Below, piece after piece: positions 52,188-59,538 of a stretch of 64,000 nucleotides of DNA (position 1 is the first letter of the stretch; the number at the start of each line of letters is the position of its first letter). Location: positions 62,001-126,000 of the IMG/VR virus record IMGVR_UViG_3300005096_000103. One strand, written 5' to 3'. This DNA comes from a virus. Made by a program: the position numbers and the translations under genes. The notes below the pieces were generated by a model. The model searched no databases and had not been told where the DNA came from. It saw only the letters and a program-made list of their open reading frames with translations.

Positions 52188-52269
52188 TGGTATAAGCGGG
52201 TAGTGAAAACTTTACAAGCAGGCATATCTTCTATCTAATGTGGATAGTTGTTGTGCTTGCTTATTTTTT
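52188..52269 (+). promoter_or_regulatory. TGGTATAAG promoter followed by a leader terminator
   Basis: TGGTATAAG is at 52188-52196. Just downstream, AAGCAGGCA (52216-52224) pairs with TGCTTGCTT (52254-52262), with CTATC/GATAG nested inside (52231-52235, 52243-52247), followed by ATTTTTT (52263-52269). A transcript started here meets a terminator-like hairpin before the next gene at 52298, so attenuation or a short RNA is possible. The rest of the 181-base gap has no other gene. Confidence 0.5.
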
Positions 52270-52297
52270 AGTAGCGAGACCTACTAGGAGGGAACCA

Positions 52298-52825
52298 ATG
52301 AGACTAGTCATAGAACTACTGCAAAAACTCAGGGGCGCTACATCTGAGATAGGGGTAACCCCTCTAAACCTAAAAGATGTAAACAAGGAGGCTGCTAGGG
52401 TCTTAGTAAGTCTAGGGTTTGTTACAGTAAGCTCGTCACTCAACTACGATCTGGAATCTGAAATCTGGATCGCAAAGACTGGTCTTAGTTTCTTGGACTT
52501 TATTGAAGCGTCTGGGACCGAGTTAGTCTACACAGAGCCTGAGCCAGAAGTCGAAGCTGAGCCTGAGAAAGAATACACACTCGTGTTCACTCCTGAGGAT
52601 GTAGCTACTTGTAGATTCGTAGGCAACAGGTATTGTTGGAGTAGTGTTCTAAAGAACCTAGATGCGGATACGCATACCTTCGGAGAATCTGAGGCTCGGG
52701 GGATGCTCAAAGAGTTCGAGAAGGATACTGAAGGGGGTCACACGATGTTCCCGATGCTTGATATGCGAAGTAGCTTAGCAAATGAGCTTACTGAGTTCGT
52801 GTATACTATTAAGGAGGGTTACTGA
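52298..52825 (+). CDS. Hypothetical protein (175 aa)
   Basis: ATG 52298 with AGGAGG upstream is preferred over a leader ATG at 52238, which lies in the terminator hairpin. N-terminal helical region (LVIELLQKLRGATSEIGVTP), an acidic E/P-rich linker (EPEPEVEAEPEKEYTLVF), and a C-terminal part with aromatic residues. Unknown. Confidence 0.66.
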   Translation: MRLVIELLQKLRGATSEIGVTPLNLKDVNKEAARVLVSLGFVTVSSSLNYDLESEIWIAKTGLSFLDFIEASGTELVYTEPEPEVEAEPEKEYTLVFTPEDVATCRFVGNRYCWSSVLKNLDADTHTFGESEARGMLKEFEKDTEGGHTMFPMLDMRSSLANELTEFVYTIKEGY

Positions 52826-52827
52826 CT

Positions 52828-53139
52828 ATGGATATTTCTAGAGAGACACAGCGGTGGATAAACCTACTCTGCATGACTGCTTACGCAGGTAATACCACCC
52901 TAAACTACCTAAGTAATCACATAGCTTGTGACCCTAGTGATTATAGTATTGAAGAGTACGAGGGGTACATAGCGGTCTACACAGACGAAGCATTAAAGGA
53001 GCTGTTTAAGGCATCTGGACTAGAAGACAAAGGTTACACACTGCACAAAGCTCTTGAAATCGGTTGTTCAGAACATATTGAAGAAGGTATAAAATCTCTT
53101 ATTTCTGAGGGTAAATGGGCCTTAAAGAAAACTACCTAG
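52828..53139 (+). CDS. Hypothetical protein (103 aa)
   Basis: Begins 2 nt after the previous stop with GGAGG upstream. Helical, acidic (EALKELFKASGLEDKGYTLH). Probably in one operon with its neighbours. Unknown. Confidence 0.66.
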   Translation: MDISRETQRWINLLCMTAYAGNTTLNYLSNHIACDPSDYSIEEYEGYIAVYTDEALKELFKASGLEDKGYTLHKALEIGCSEHIEEGIKSLISEGKWALKKTT

Positions 53140-53164
53140 ATCTTAGTATAGAGGAGGGGTACTG

Positions 53165-53938
53165 ATGGAACATAGTGATCTTGACATCCTCAAGGCAGAC
53201 TTATCTGCTGCTGAGGCTACCTTAGATGCCTTCGTTGATGAGGTGGGAGCCGTCTATAGCCTTGTGGAACTCAGGTCTAAAGGTAGCCTCGCCTTTACAG
53301 CGTATACGAGTGCGTTACAGGCTTTTAGGAAGGCTAAGCTTCGTCAAGCTCTCGGAGGTAAAGCTATCAGCGTTGAGGACCTGCTTGAGTTTCCACATTC
53401 TGAAATACGAACGGCTGATGACTGGGCAAAGTTTAGCAAGACAGTGTGTGCATCACTCCCCTCGGACCCTCGGCGGTTCGCGGTGTTCATTGCCTGTTTA
53501 ATCGGAGATGTCTGGGCTGGAGATGCTTGGGCGGCTGAGTCTATTGAGTTTGATGATACTAATGGTCCATGGACGTTTATATGCATCCCGTCTACCTACC
53601 CTGAATCTACTGACGATCCATCGCTAGGTGTGTCTGTAGATGTCAGAGGTAACACAACGCTTAAACTCTGCGATGCAAAGGGTATACCTTTCATAAACAT
53701 TTGTATTGACCCTGAGGGTGTAGTCGAACACTTCTATGGTGACGTGAGTCAGTGGACGACTACTAGGCTGGGCAGTGTCCTACGTACTATACTTCCAGCC
53801 TGGGTCGCTATGGGTCATGATCCTTTAGATATCACAAGTCACTTCTGGGAGAAGACTAAGCACCGTGTCCCAGAGGAATGTAGGTTGTTCTACAAAAAGC
53901 TGACTGACTGGTCGCCTGATCCTGCGTTTCGCTTCTGA
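53165..53938 (+). CDS. Unknown paralogous family member D (257 aa)
   Basis: ATG 53165 with GAGGAGG upstream. N-terminal helical domain (LKADLSAAEATLDAFVDEVG), core RRFAVFIACLIGDVWAGDAW, and C-terminal WTTTRLGSVLRTILPAWVAM then CRLFYKKLTDW. It matches members A-C. Its codon use is like the phage, unlike member C. It is followed by a TPYxEYG family gene. Unknown function. Confidence 0.72.
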   Translation: MEHSDLDILKADLSAAEATLDAFVDEVGAVYSLVELRSKGSLAFTAYTSALQAFRKAKLRQALGGKAISVEDLLEFPHSEIRTADDWAKFSKTVCASLPSDPRRFAVFIACLIGDVWAGDAWAAESIEFDDTNGPWTFICIPSTYPESTDDPSLGVSVDVRGNTTLKLCDAKGIPFINICIDPEGVVEHFYGDVSQWTTTRLGSVLRTILPAWVAMGHDPLDITSHFWEKTKHRVPEECRLFYKKLTDWSPDPAFRF

Positions 53939-53964
53939 TACACTGTCTGATAGGAGAATAACAT

Positions 53965-54528
53965 ATGAAAGACGAAACAAGCACCACACTTACCCCCTAT
54001 GCCGAATACGGTATCCACTCTGATGATGAACTGTTTATGGACGAGCGTTGGGAGAAGCGCTGGCGTACTCCTGCAGGTATCATAACCGCATGGGAGCCAG
54101 ACCTTGACACTAACAAACCTTGGACTGTGGTATATGGTGATATCAGCACTAGGGGCGGTAAGCTGTTAGACGCGCTTATAGACGCTAGGGATCTCGCTAC
54201 TGACCTACAGACAGTGTTTAGCGACGCTGTAACTCGGCGGCGAGCACAGACTAAACATAGGTCTGCGCGTATGACTGCAGCAAGGAATAAGATGTCAGAC
54301 CGCTACATAATAATAACCTTAGATTACGAGATCCAGTGGACCTTCGAGGGAATTGGGATCACATATTCCTGCGAAGGGGATGAGGACCTGTGGATCTACA
54401 ATTATAAAGGGGTGCCTGCAGGCTACGGGTCGACACTAGAAAAGTCGATGCGTAGCTATAGTGCTACGGTCTCCGCCCTCTTGAATAAACTTGAGAGGCT
54501 CATCCCATCACCCTTAGGAGGCTACTAG
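53965..54528 (+). CDS. TPYxEYG family protein, copy 2 (187 aa)
   Basis: ATG 53965 with AGGAG upstream. Paralog of 49971: TPYAEYGIHSDDELFMDERW at the start and ITYSCEGDEDLWIYNYKG, then GYGSTLEKSM at the end. The middle is less alike. Ends exactly where the next gene begins. Function unknown. Confidence 0.7.
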   Translation: MKDETSTTLTPYAEYGIHSDDELFMDERWEKRWRTPAGIITAWEPDLDTNKPWTVVYGDISTRGGKLLDALIDARDLATDLQTVFSDAVTRRRAQTKHRSARMTAARNKMSDRYIIITLDYEIQWTFEGIGITYSCEGDEDLWIYNYKGVPAGYGSTLEKSMRSYSATVSALLNKLERLIPSPLGGY

Positions 54529-54828
54529 ATGTCTAAAATGGTAAATATACGGTGTCTAACTCGTAGAAAGGCTAATGACTTAATAGATCAGGTCAATAAA
54601 GCTGAGGCTGAACTTGAAGCTGCCGTAAAGATTGCTAAGGCGGAGCATGAATTAGCTGATGAAGCGCGGCAAAATGCTGACGAAATATCAGAGCTGTGGA
54701 GATCAGCGATGCGCAGAAGTGACAAGGCTATGGAGGTGTTGAGGTTACGTAATGTATACACAATCGCTATGGCTGTGACGGCTATAGGCGTCTCCGTAAT
54801 TGTTATGATTATCAGTATGAATACTTGA
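54529..54828 (+). CDS. Coiled-coil, C-tail-anchored membrane protein (99 aa)
   Basis: A long charged helix with heptad pattern (NKAEAELEAAVKIAKAEHEL) and a C-terminal hydrophobic anchor (IAMAVTAIGVSVIVMIISM). Likely membrane-tethered with the coiled coil in the cytosol. Unknown role. Confidence 0.68.
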   Translation: MSKMVNIRCLTRRKANDLIDQVNKAEAELEAAVKIAKAEHELADEARQNADEISELWRSAMRRSDKAMEVLRLRNVYTIAMAVTAIGVSVIVMIISMNT

Positions 54829-54844
54829 TAAGAGGCTTGCGTCT

Positions 54845-55120
54845 ATGGCGAATACTATAACCTTCACTGCAACTCGTGAGATTAATATCAATGGGTTTTC
54901 CCACTTCACAATTGAATGTGAAAGGGCGTGTACGTGTAGGGCGATTACATGTCCTGTATGCGAGATCTACGAATTCTTTGAGGGTAAAGAGTGGGGCGAG
55001 ACTCTGAAGGAGCTGAAACTTAGAGTGAGTACATGTCGCAAACTACGCATTACAGGGTATATGAACGATACACCTGGCGTGAAAGATGAGTTCGTTGTTA
55101 CTGACACAAAGAGCCTCTAG
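54845..55120 (+). CDS. Cys-rich small protein (91 aa)
   Basis: Contains ECERACTCRAITCPVCE (six Cys including CPVC), a likely zinc-binding knuckle, then acidic helices. First of several consecutive Cys-rich small genes (to 56879). DNA, RNA or protein binding possible; unknown. Confidence 0.64.
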   Translation: MANTITFTATREININGFSHFTIECERACTCRAITCPVCEIYEFFEGKEWGETLKELKLRVSTCRKLRITGYMNDTPGVKDEFVVTDTKSL

Positions 55121-55124
55121 GATT

Positions 55125-55190
55125 CTTCGTCCTGGTAGGTCTGACGCTTTCTAGAGGTTGATAGAATGGACATAGACCTACCAGACGAAG
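55125..55190 (+). promoter_or_regulatory. Hairpin that encloses the start of the 55166 gene
   Basis: Bases 55125-55142 pair with 55174-55190 (17 bp with one bulged C at 55132; arms around CTTCGTC-TGGTAGGTCT and AGACCTACCAGACGAAG). The loop holds the Shine-Dalgarno GAGG and the start codon ATG 55166. CTCTAG (55114-55120 region) and CTAGAG (55151-55156) could form an alternative pairing. Likely translational control; not energy-tested. Confidence 0.5.
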
Positions 55191-55435
55191 TCACAGCTAG
55201 GCTAGAGAAGAACCAAGGTAAGCCTTATAGTAATGCAAACAGGTGCTCAGGGCAATGTGTTTTACCAGAACGGGAATGCACGAGGTGTGAGCAGTACGTC
55301 TGTATAGCCTGTAACCTCGTACATCCTTGGGAATTTGGTGCAACAGACAGCCCTGTTTGTGATGATTGCTGGAGTATAAGAGTAAAGGCTGGTCTACCGT
55401 TATTAAAATGGCCATCACTATATAAGGCAACATAA
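55166..55435 (+). CDS. Zinc-finger-like protein (89 aa)
   Basis: ATG 55166 sits in a hairpin loop with GAGG upstream. Cysteines: CSGQC, CTRCEQYVCIAC, CDDC (C-x2-3-C pairs), suggesting one or two zinc sites. The C-terminal tail is Lys/Leu/Pro-rich. Neighbour of two other Cys-rich genes. Function unknown. Confidence 0.68.
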   Translation: MDIDLPDEVTARLEKNQGKPYSNANRCSGQCVLPERECTRCEQYVCIACNLVHPWEFGATDSPVCDDCWSIRVKAGLPLLKWPSLYKAT

Positions 55436-55484
55436 CTATGACTGTTAATACAACGATAGAAAAGCTACGTAGAGGAGACGAACG

Positions 55485-55688
55485 ATGCCTAAAAACTGTG
55501 AATGCTGCGGTGACCCCGGGGTAGATCTTATCTGCGTCAAAGACGACGTCAACGACTTAGAGTTGTTTGTATGTCAGGAGTGCATTGAGTATGCGTTCCT
55601 ACATATTAAACATGTTAAGTCTCCTGAGGAGGATCTGGTGAGCACGCTGCGGGACATAGAGGGTACTAAACGTGGTATAAGCACGTAG
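55485..55688 (+). CDS. Zinc-ribbon-like protein (67 aa)
   Basis: ATG 55485 with GAGGAG upstream. CECCGD and CQEC give a CxxC-CxxC zinc ribbon, with an acidic loop between (KDDVNDLELF). The end of the gene contains a TGGTATAAG. Unknown. Confidence 0.68.
   Translation: MPKNCECCGDPGVDLICVKDDVNDLELFVCQECIEYAFLHIKHVKSPEEDLVSTLRDIEGTKRGIST
55673..55681 (+). promoter_or_regulatory. TGGTATAAG promoter candidate at a gene end
   Basis: TGGTATAAG lies inside the last codons of the zinc-ribbon gene, 42 bases before the pentapeptide-repeat gene. It is the only copy overlapping a gene, so evidence is weaker than for the intergenic ones. Confidence 0.45.
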
Positions 55689-55722
55689 ACACTGTAACAT
55701 GTAACTCTAATGAGAGAGGCCT

Positions 55723-56349
55723 ATGAAAATCTCGGTAGAAACCTTATACAAGCTCAACATTCAAAATGGTCTTATTTACGTCGACTTATTCAAGGATCAC
55801 TTCCCTGAGGGGTGGGATGGTGAATGGACGGCAATGTGTCAAGCTGTTTTCCTAATGAATCCTGATCTCGCAACTACCTGGAGCCGGCTTTGCAATCTTG
55901 GACTCCTACCCCGTTATAGTATGGCGGGTTGGAACCTCCAAAACGTTAACCTCAGCCACGTTGACCTACGCGGCGCAAATCTAAAAGGGGCAGACCTTCG
56001 TGAAGCTAATTTCAGCTACGCAAATCTCGACTACGTTGACCTGAGTGGTGCTGACCTGCGAGGCGCTAGATTCATCGGAGCCACTCTACGTAGGACTAAC
56101 CTCCATAGCGCTAACCTCAGTGTTAACCCTGCAGGTGTAGGAGCTGACATGACCGGAGCAGATCTTAGCCATACAGACCTCGCGTGGGCAGATCTACGAG
56201 GAACACGATTCCGTGGCGCTAACCTGAGCTACGCTGACCTAAATAATGCAGATCTAAGAGGTGCTAACCTCACAGCTGCCAACCTTACATGCGCTAACCT
56301 TAATGATGCGCTCCTTGCTTCAAGCAGAGGAATAGATGGAAACTTTTAA
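55723..56349 (+). CDS. Pentapeptide-repeat protein (208 aa)
   Basis: From about residue 65 to 205, an unbroken series of A(D/N)LxG-type pentapeptides (for example ADLREANFSYANLDYVDLSG) that folds into a right-handed square beta-helix. Such proteins can mimic DNA and inhibit DNA gyrase (as MfpA/Qnr), but many have other roles. The N-terminal ~60 residues are a small alpha/beta cap. Role in the phage unproven. Confidence 0.88.
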   Translation: MKISVETLYKLNIQNGLIYVDLFKDHFPEGWDGEWTAMCQAVFLMNPDLATTWSRLCNLGLLPRYSMAGWNLQNVNLSHVDLRGANLKGADLREANFSYANLDYVDLSGADLRGARFIGATLRRTNLHSANLSVNPAGVGADMTGADLSHTDLAWADLRGTRFRGANLSYADLNNADLRGANLTAANLTCANLNDALLASSRGIDGNF

Positions 56350-56557
56350 AATTCTTAAGAGTCTTAAGAGTCTTAAGACTCTAGTCACCCCCCTCTTTAG
56401 CGCGATGAGTGGGCTCCTAATCTGGTATGTTATAGGCGGCATAGGTATTGTAGGTATGGGTAGCGGCGTAGGGTGTGGACCAGGGTCATTCATGCTGGGC
56501 GCTGCTATTGCCGGAGTCGTTGTCACGTCAATATGGAAAAGTCGTAAGGAGTCCTAA
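56336..56557 (+). CDS. Small membrane protein (73 aa)
   Basis: ATG 56336 overlaps the previous gene by 14 nt. An N-terminal Lys/Leu repeat KSLKSLKTL (from a 9-bp DNA repeat, 56350-56376) and two Gly-rich membrane segments (MSGLLIWYVIGGIGIVGMG; FMLGAAIAGVVVTSIW). Unknown; perhaps membrane-active. Confidence 0.66.
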   Translation: METFKILKSLKSLKTLVTPLFSAMSGLLIWYVIGGIGIVGMGSGVGCGPGSFMLGAAIAGVVVTSIWKSRKES

Positions 56558-56558
56558 C

Positions 56559-56879
56559 ATGGAAAAGATATGCACAGCATGCGGGTCAATCGGAAGGTCT
56601 AAGACACTAACAAAAGGTAGCTTCATTCTAGAGCTAATTCTGTGGGCTATGATGATACTGCCGGGTATGTGCTACACCGTATGGCGTCTTACAACGAGAG
56701 GTCCGGTATGCTCTAAGTGTCTCAGCCCTAATTTAGTACCTCTATCGAGTCCGATGGGTCGGAAACTTCAAGCTGACTTTCTAGAAATGGAGTCTGCGGT
56801 GAAGAAGGTAGAAGATACGATCGCAGAAGATAAAGAAGCCCTTGAAGATGGGATGAATAAGCTAGGAACTAAAGAGTAG
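56559..56879 (+). CDS. Zinc-ribbon membrane protein (106 aa)
   Basis: ATG 56559 follows the previous stop by 1 nt with AAGGAG upstream. CTACGS and CSKCLS flank a hydrophobic segment (FILELILWAMMILPGMCYTV), as in zinc-ribbon plus membrane-helix proteins. Charged C-terminal helix (ESAVKKVEDTIAEDKEALED). Unknown. Confidence 0.68.
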   Translation: MEKICTACGSIGRSKTLTKGSFILELILWAMMILPGMCYTVWRLTTRGPVCSKCLSPNLVPLSSPMGRKLQADFLEMESAVKKVEDTIAEDKEALEDGMNKLGTKE

Positions 56880-56921
56880 GATATATAGTGGGAGTAAAGC
56901 CCTCAAAAGGGAGTACAGACT

Positions 56922-57335
56922 ATGTCTGAGACAGACTACATCGACTCTGATATACTATGCTCTAACGTTGAGGCGGATGAGCTATACATATTCAATGACA
57001 AACAAGGGTTCAACGTGCCAAATCAAAGACTAGATACCGACAGTGAGAACCTCTGGCCTCACTACGCCATACGAACTGTAGATAACTTGGGTACAAACAC
57101 CATAGAGACGTATGACAGCTTGCGGGCTGCAGAGGATGCTTACGCTGAGAAAATGGAACAGCTCAAAGAGGAGGTGGCTGTTAGACGTAGAGCTGAAGCG
57201 GATTTAGGAGAGCAAAGGTTCTCGTTTGTTGCACTGAGGGGATACTCAGAGCCTTTGAACAAGGATGTTACATCAGGGGAGCTTGACGACTGGTCAGGGA
57301 TGACTACTGCAGTGATCAAATCTGAGGTGGTTTAG
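56922..57335 (+). CDS. Hypothetical protein (137 aa)
   Basis: Acidic protein with a helical middle (AYAEKMEQLKEEVAVRRRAE). No known domain. Stop TAG is in a 21-bp repeat shared with the end of the convergent minus-strand cluster. Confidence 0.68.
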   Translation: MSETDYIDSDILCSNVEADELYIFNDKQGFNVPNQRLDTDSENLWPHYAIRTVDNLGTNTIETYDSLRAAEDAYAEKMEQLKEEVAVRRRAEADLGEQRFSFVALRGYSEPLNKDVTSGELDDWSGMTTAVIKSEVV

Positions 57336-57367
57336 AGGGCTAGAGAGGTGGTTTAGAGGGCTAGAGA
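57326..57367. repeat. 21-bp tandem repeat between convergent genes
   Basis: The 21-bp unit beginning GGTGGTTTAGAGGGCTAGA is at 57326-57346 and 57347-57367 without mismatch. The plus-strand stop (TAG 57333-57335) lies in copy one. The minus-strand stop is 6 bases past copy two. Confidence 0.92.
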
Positions 57368-57372
57368 GGTGC

Positions 57373-57633
57373 TCAACTCACCGCCTTAGCGTAAGATACC
57401 ATCCTCCTTAAAAAAGATCCTGTATTTCTTGCGGCTCTAACACCTCTTGCGCCTACAATACCAAGGCTAGTCAAGCCAACTAGACCTCCCCCGCCTATTA
57501 TGAGCTTCTGAGTTGTAGACACACCATTTCTGCCCTTAGAGTCTTGATGGCTCATTGCAACTTTTAGGCTGGAGGTTTCAGCGTTGTAAGCGTTTTGATA
57601 GGCTAGCTTGACTAAGCTTTGTAGGTTGTACAT
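57373..57633 (-). CDS. N-tagged glycine-zipper protein 1 (86 aa)
   Basis: ATG 57633 with AGGAGA upstream. Residues 1-19, MYNLQSLVKLAYQNAYNAE, are the tag shared with its neighbours. After a basic linker, IIGGGGLVGLTSLGIVGARG is a Gly-rich hydrophobic segment, then basic residues (RAARNTGSFLRRM). The tag DNA (57594-57633) is nearly identical to that of the next gene, so they are recent duplicates. Possible capsid-targeted or membrane-inserting protein. Confidence 0.68.
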   Translation of the reverse strand: MYNLQSLVKLAYQNAYNAETSSLKVAMSHQDSKGRNGVSTTQKLIIGGGGLVGLTSLGIVGARGVRAARNTGSFLRRMVSYAKAVS

Positions 57634-57642
57634 GATGGTCTC

Positions 57643-57924
57643 CTAGACTGCCTTCTTAATAACTTTAGCAGCTGCTGCTGCTGCTGCACCCATAGCAGAC
57701 TTAGACTTGAGTAACTTTTTTGCGGATCGTCGTGCTGCTAATGTTGCAATCCCAATACCGGCTGTAGTCCCTACGACTCCTTGGCCAATGGTTTTAAAGA
57801 GGCTATCTGATTTAGTTACGAGTCCGTCGATTCCGCGGTGCTTAAGTGCAATCTTTACACTGTCAACGTAGTCGTCGTAGGCGTTTTGATAGGCTAGCTT
57901 GACTAAGCTCTGGAGGTTGTACAT
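57643..57924 (-). CDS. N-tagged glycine-zipper protein 2 (93 aa)
   Basis: ATG 57924; GGGAG lies upstream, separated by a run of nine A on the minus strand. Tag MYNLQSLVKLAYQNAYDDY, then Gly/Ala hydrophobic segment (GQGVVGTTAGIGIATLAARR) and an Ala/Lys-rich C-terminus (GAAAAAAAKVIKKAV). Closest relative of protein 1 at DNA level. Function unknown. Confidence 0.68.
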   Translation of the reverse strand: MYNLQSLVKLAYQNAYDDYVDSVKIALKHRGIDGLVTKSDSLFKTIGQGVVGTTAGIGIATLAARRSAKKLLKSKSAMGAAAAAAAKVIKKAV

Positions 57925-57951
57925 CTTTTTTTTTAGCTCCCAAGAATGTTG

Positions 57952-58545
57952 TTATAGTACTTTGGCTACGTTCTTAGCAACACTTGCTAGAACCTTCTCA
58001 GCTTTTAGAGCTGCTGTACCCTTAGCTGCAATGTTAACCGTTTTGTTTACTGTACTAGGGACTGCTTTTGCTGCGGCGTTAGCTGCTACGTTAAGTGTCT
58101 TAGCTTCGCTCCTAATACCCGCTTTGGCTGCTGCGGCGCTAGTAGCTCGCTGCTTACTTACTGTCTTGTATAAGTCCTTACCTAAATCTCTCACAGTGTC
58201 CACGCCGTAGCCTAAGCCCTCACGCGCCATAGTTGGTATAGCTGAGAGACCTTTAGCCTTCCCTAGTCGTGAGTATCTCTTAGCTAAATTCGTCTTTGCA
58301 GATGTACCACCTAGAAACTTCTGAGCTATTGCACCAGTTCCTACTAATCCAGTTCCTGCAACTAGGCCTCCCCCTCCTGCAGCTAGTCCTGCTGCTGCAA
58401 TTCCAGCACCTGAACTTCCTTTACGGCGAGGTACAGGCAAATGTGCTGCGATTTTATTTAGCTGGGAGGCTAGCGCACCATATTCCTCGTTATACGCAAT
58501 TGTGTATACACTAGCTAGGCATTTCTTATGTGTGTCTGTGTACAT
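57952..58545 (-). CDS. N-tagged glycine-zipper protein 3, larger and divergent (197 aa)
   Basis: ATG 58545. The tag is weaker (MYTDTHKKCLASVYTIAYNEE) but keeps the Y-x-x-A-Y-N-E-E end. Middle Gly/Ala segment (GIAAAGLAAGGGGLVAGTGL), and a long Ala/Lys-rich helical C-terminus with repeated KAV/KTVN elements. About twice the size of the others. Unknown. Confidence 0.66.
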   Translation of the reverse strand: MYTDTHKKCLASVYTIAYNEEYGALASQLNKIAAHLPVPRRKGSSGAGIAAAGLAAGGGGLVAGTGLVGTGAIAQKFLGGTSAKTNLAKRYSRLGKAKGLSAIPTMAREGLGYGVDTVRDLGKDLYKTVSKQRATSAAAAKAGIRSEAKTLNVAANAAAKAVPSTVNKTVNIAAKGTAALKAEKVLASVAKNVAKVL

Positions 58546-58569
58546 CTATCTTCCCTAAGTAAGTCGCCA

Positions 58570-58989
58570 TTACATCTGAGCTAAAGCAGCGCGGAGATTA
58601 CGTCCCCTCTCAAAAGATATATCCCCCTGGAGCTCTGAGACTGTATCTCTAACCACAGACTTATTAGCGCCTCTAGCAGCGCGTAATCCTGCACCAGCCC
58701 AGTCGTCTACGACGTTGAACGCTTTGCGCATCCCACGACCTACCCCGTAAGTCAGACCTATTGTCGCTGCTGTTCCTGCCGCCGCGATTCCTAAGCCTTT
58801 TGCGACGCCACCCATAGTAACAGGTCCAGTCTGTGTGGGTATTGGTGGTCGCATGGGTGGCATCAGCGCCTGTGCCTGGCTGTGCATAGCGACTTTAGGG
58901 CTCGACGGGCTAGCTAGTCGAATCCGTCGGACCTCTTCAGCGTATGAACGTTGATACGCCAGTTTTACTATGTAATCTAGGTCATTCAT
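58570..58989 (-). CDS. N-tagged glycine-zipper protein 4 (139 aa)
   Basis: ATG 58989. Tag MNDLDYIVKLAYQRSYAEE, a Pro/Met-rich linker (ALMPPMRPPIPTQTG), then AKGLGIAAAGTAATIGLTYG. C-terminal basic, amphipathic helix (GRGMRKAFNVVDDWAG). Gene order and composition match the family. Unknown. Confidence 0.68.
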   Translation of the reverse strand: MNDLDYIVKLAYQRSYAEEVRRIRLASPSSPKVAMHSQAQALMPPMRPPIPTQTGPVTMGGVAKGLGIAAAGTAATIGLTYGVGRGMRKAFNVVDDWAGAGLRAARGANKSVVRDTVSELQGDISFERGRNLRAALAQM

Positions 58990-59008
58990 TCATATACCCA
59001 TAGGTACG

Positions 59009-59410
59009 CTAAGTTACAGCCTTAACTACAGTCTTAGCAGTATCAGCAGCAGCAGCTAGAGCTTTGCGTTTCTTTAGTGCGTTCATGATAGTATAACCTG
59101 TAGACGCTAAGAGTCCGCCACTTAAACCATCTACAATGCGGTTATCAAGAGTACCTTTACGTCTACTCACGTACTCTGTTACCTTTTCACCAGGGAGCAT
59201 CTTAGCACGTATATGCCTGGCTTGCTTCCCTCTATCACCAATCATATGCTTTAAGTTGTAGATTTCCTTCGCCGTCAGCTTAGACGACACGCGTTTAAGC
59301 GACTCGCGAATCGTAGCGTCTCGTTTACGCGGATCAGCGTTCTTAATCGCTGCCATCTCTTTGTTGTACGCTTCGGAGTAGGCGAGCTTTACTAGGTGCT
59401 GTAAATTCAT
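59009..59410 (-). CDS. N-tagged protein 5, basic (133 aa)
   Basis: ATG 59410. Tag MNLQHLVKLAYSEAYNKE, then a very basic helical middle (DPRKRDATIRESLKRVSSKL; ARHIRAKMLPGEKV), and a weakly hydrophobic C-terminal region (GGLLASTGYTIMNALKKRKA). The glycine zipper is less clear here. A nucleic-acid-binding internal protein is plausible. Confidence 0.67.
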   Translation of the reverse strand: MNLQHLVKLAYSEAYNKEMAAIKNADPRKRDATIRESLKRVSSKLTAKEIYNLKHMIGDRGKQARHIRAKMLPGEKVTEYVSRRKGTLDNRIVDGLSGGLLASTGYTIMNALKKRKALAAAADTAKTVVKAVT

Positions 59411-59451
59411 CTTTTAACCCTTTATAGCCTTGAAACTAAATTCACACCCTT

Positions 59452-59480
59452 ACGAAGTAGGTTCTAGTGGCCTACTTCGT
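59452..59480 (-). terminator. 10-bp hairpin between tagged genes
   Basis: ACGAAGTAGG (59452-59461) pairs with CCTACTTCGT (59471-59480), in the 128-base gap between proteins 5 and 6. No clear U tract on the minus strand, so it may pause transcription or protect RNA rather than terminate. Confidence 0.5.
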
Positions 59481-59538
59481 TTAGACGTTGAGGAGACTCT
59501 ATTAATCTATATACCCGTCTGACGCCGGGACCAGTCGT

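Noticed and set aside
55438-55527. Possible 29-residue gene between the two zinc-finger genes
   Set aside because: It has AAGG upstream but overlaps the better-supported 55485 gene in another frame and has no recognisable features.
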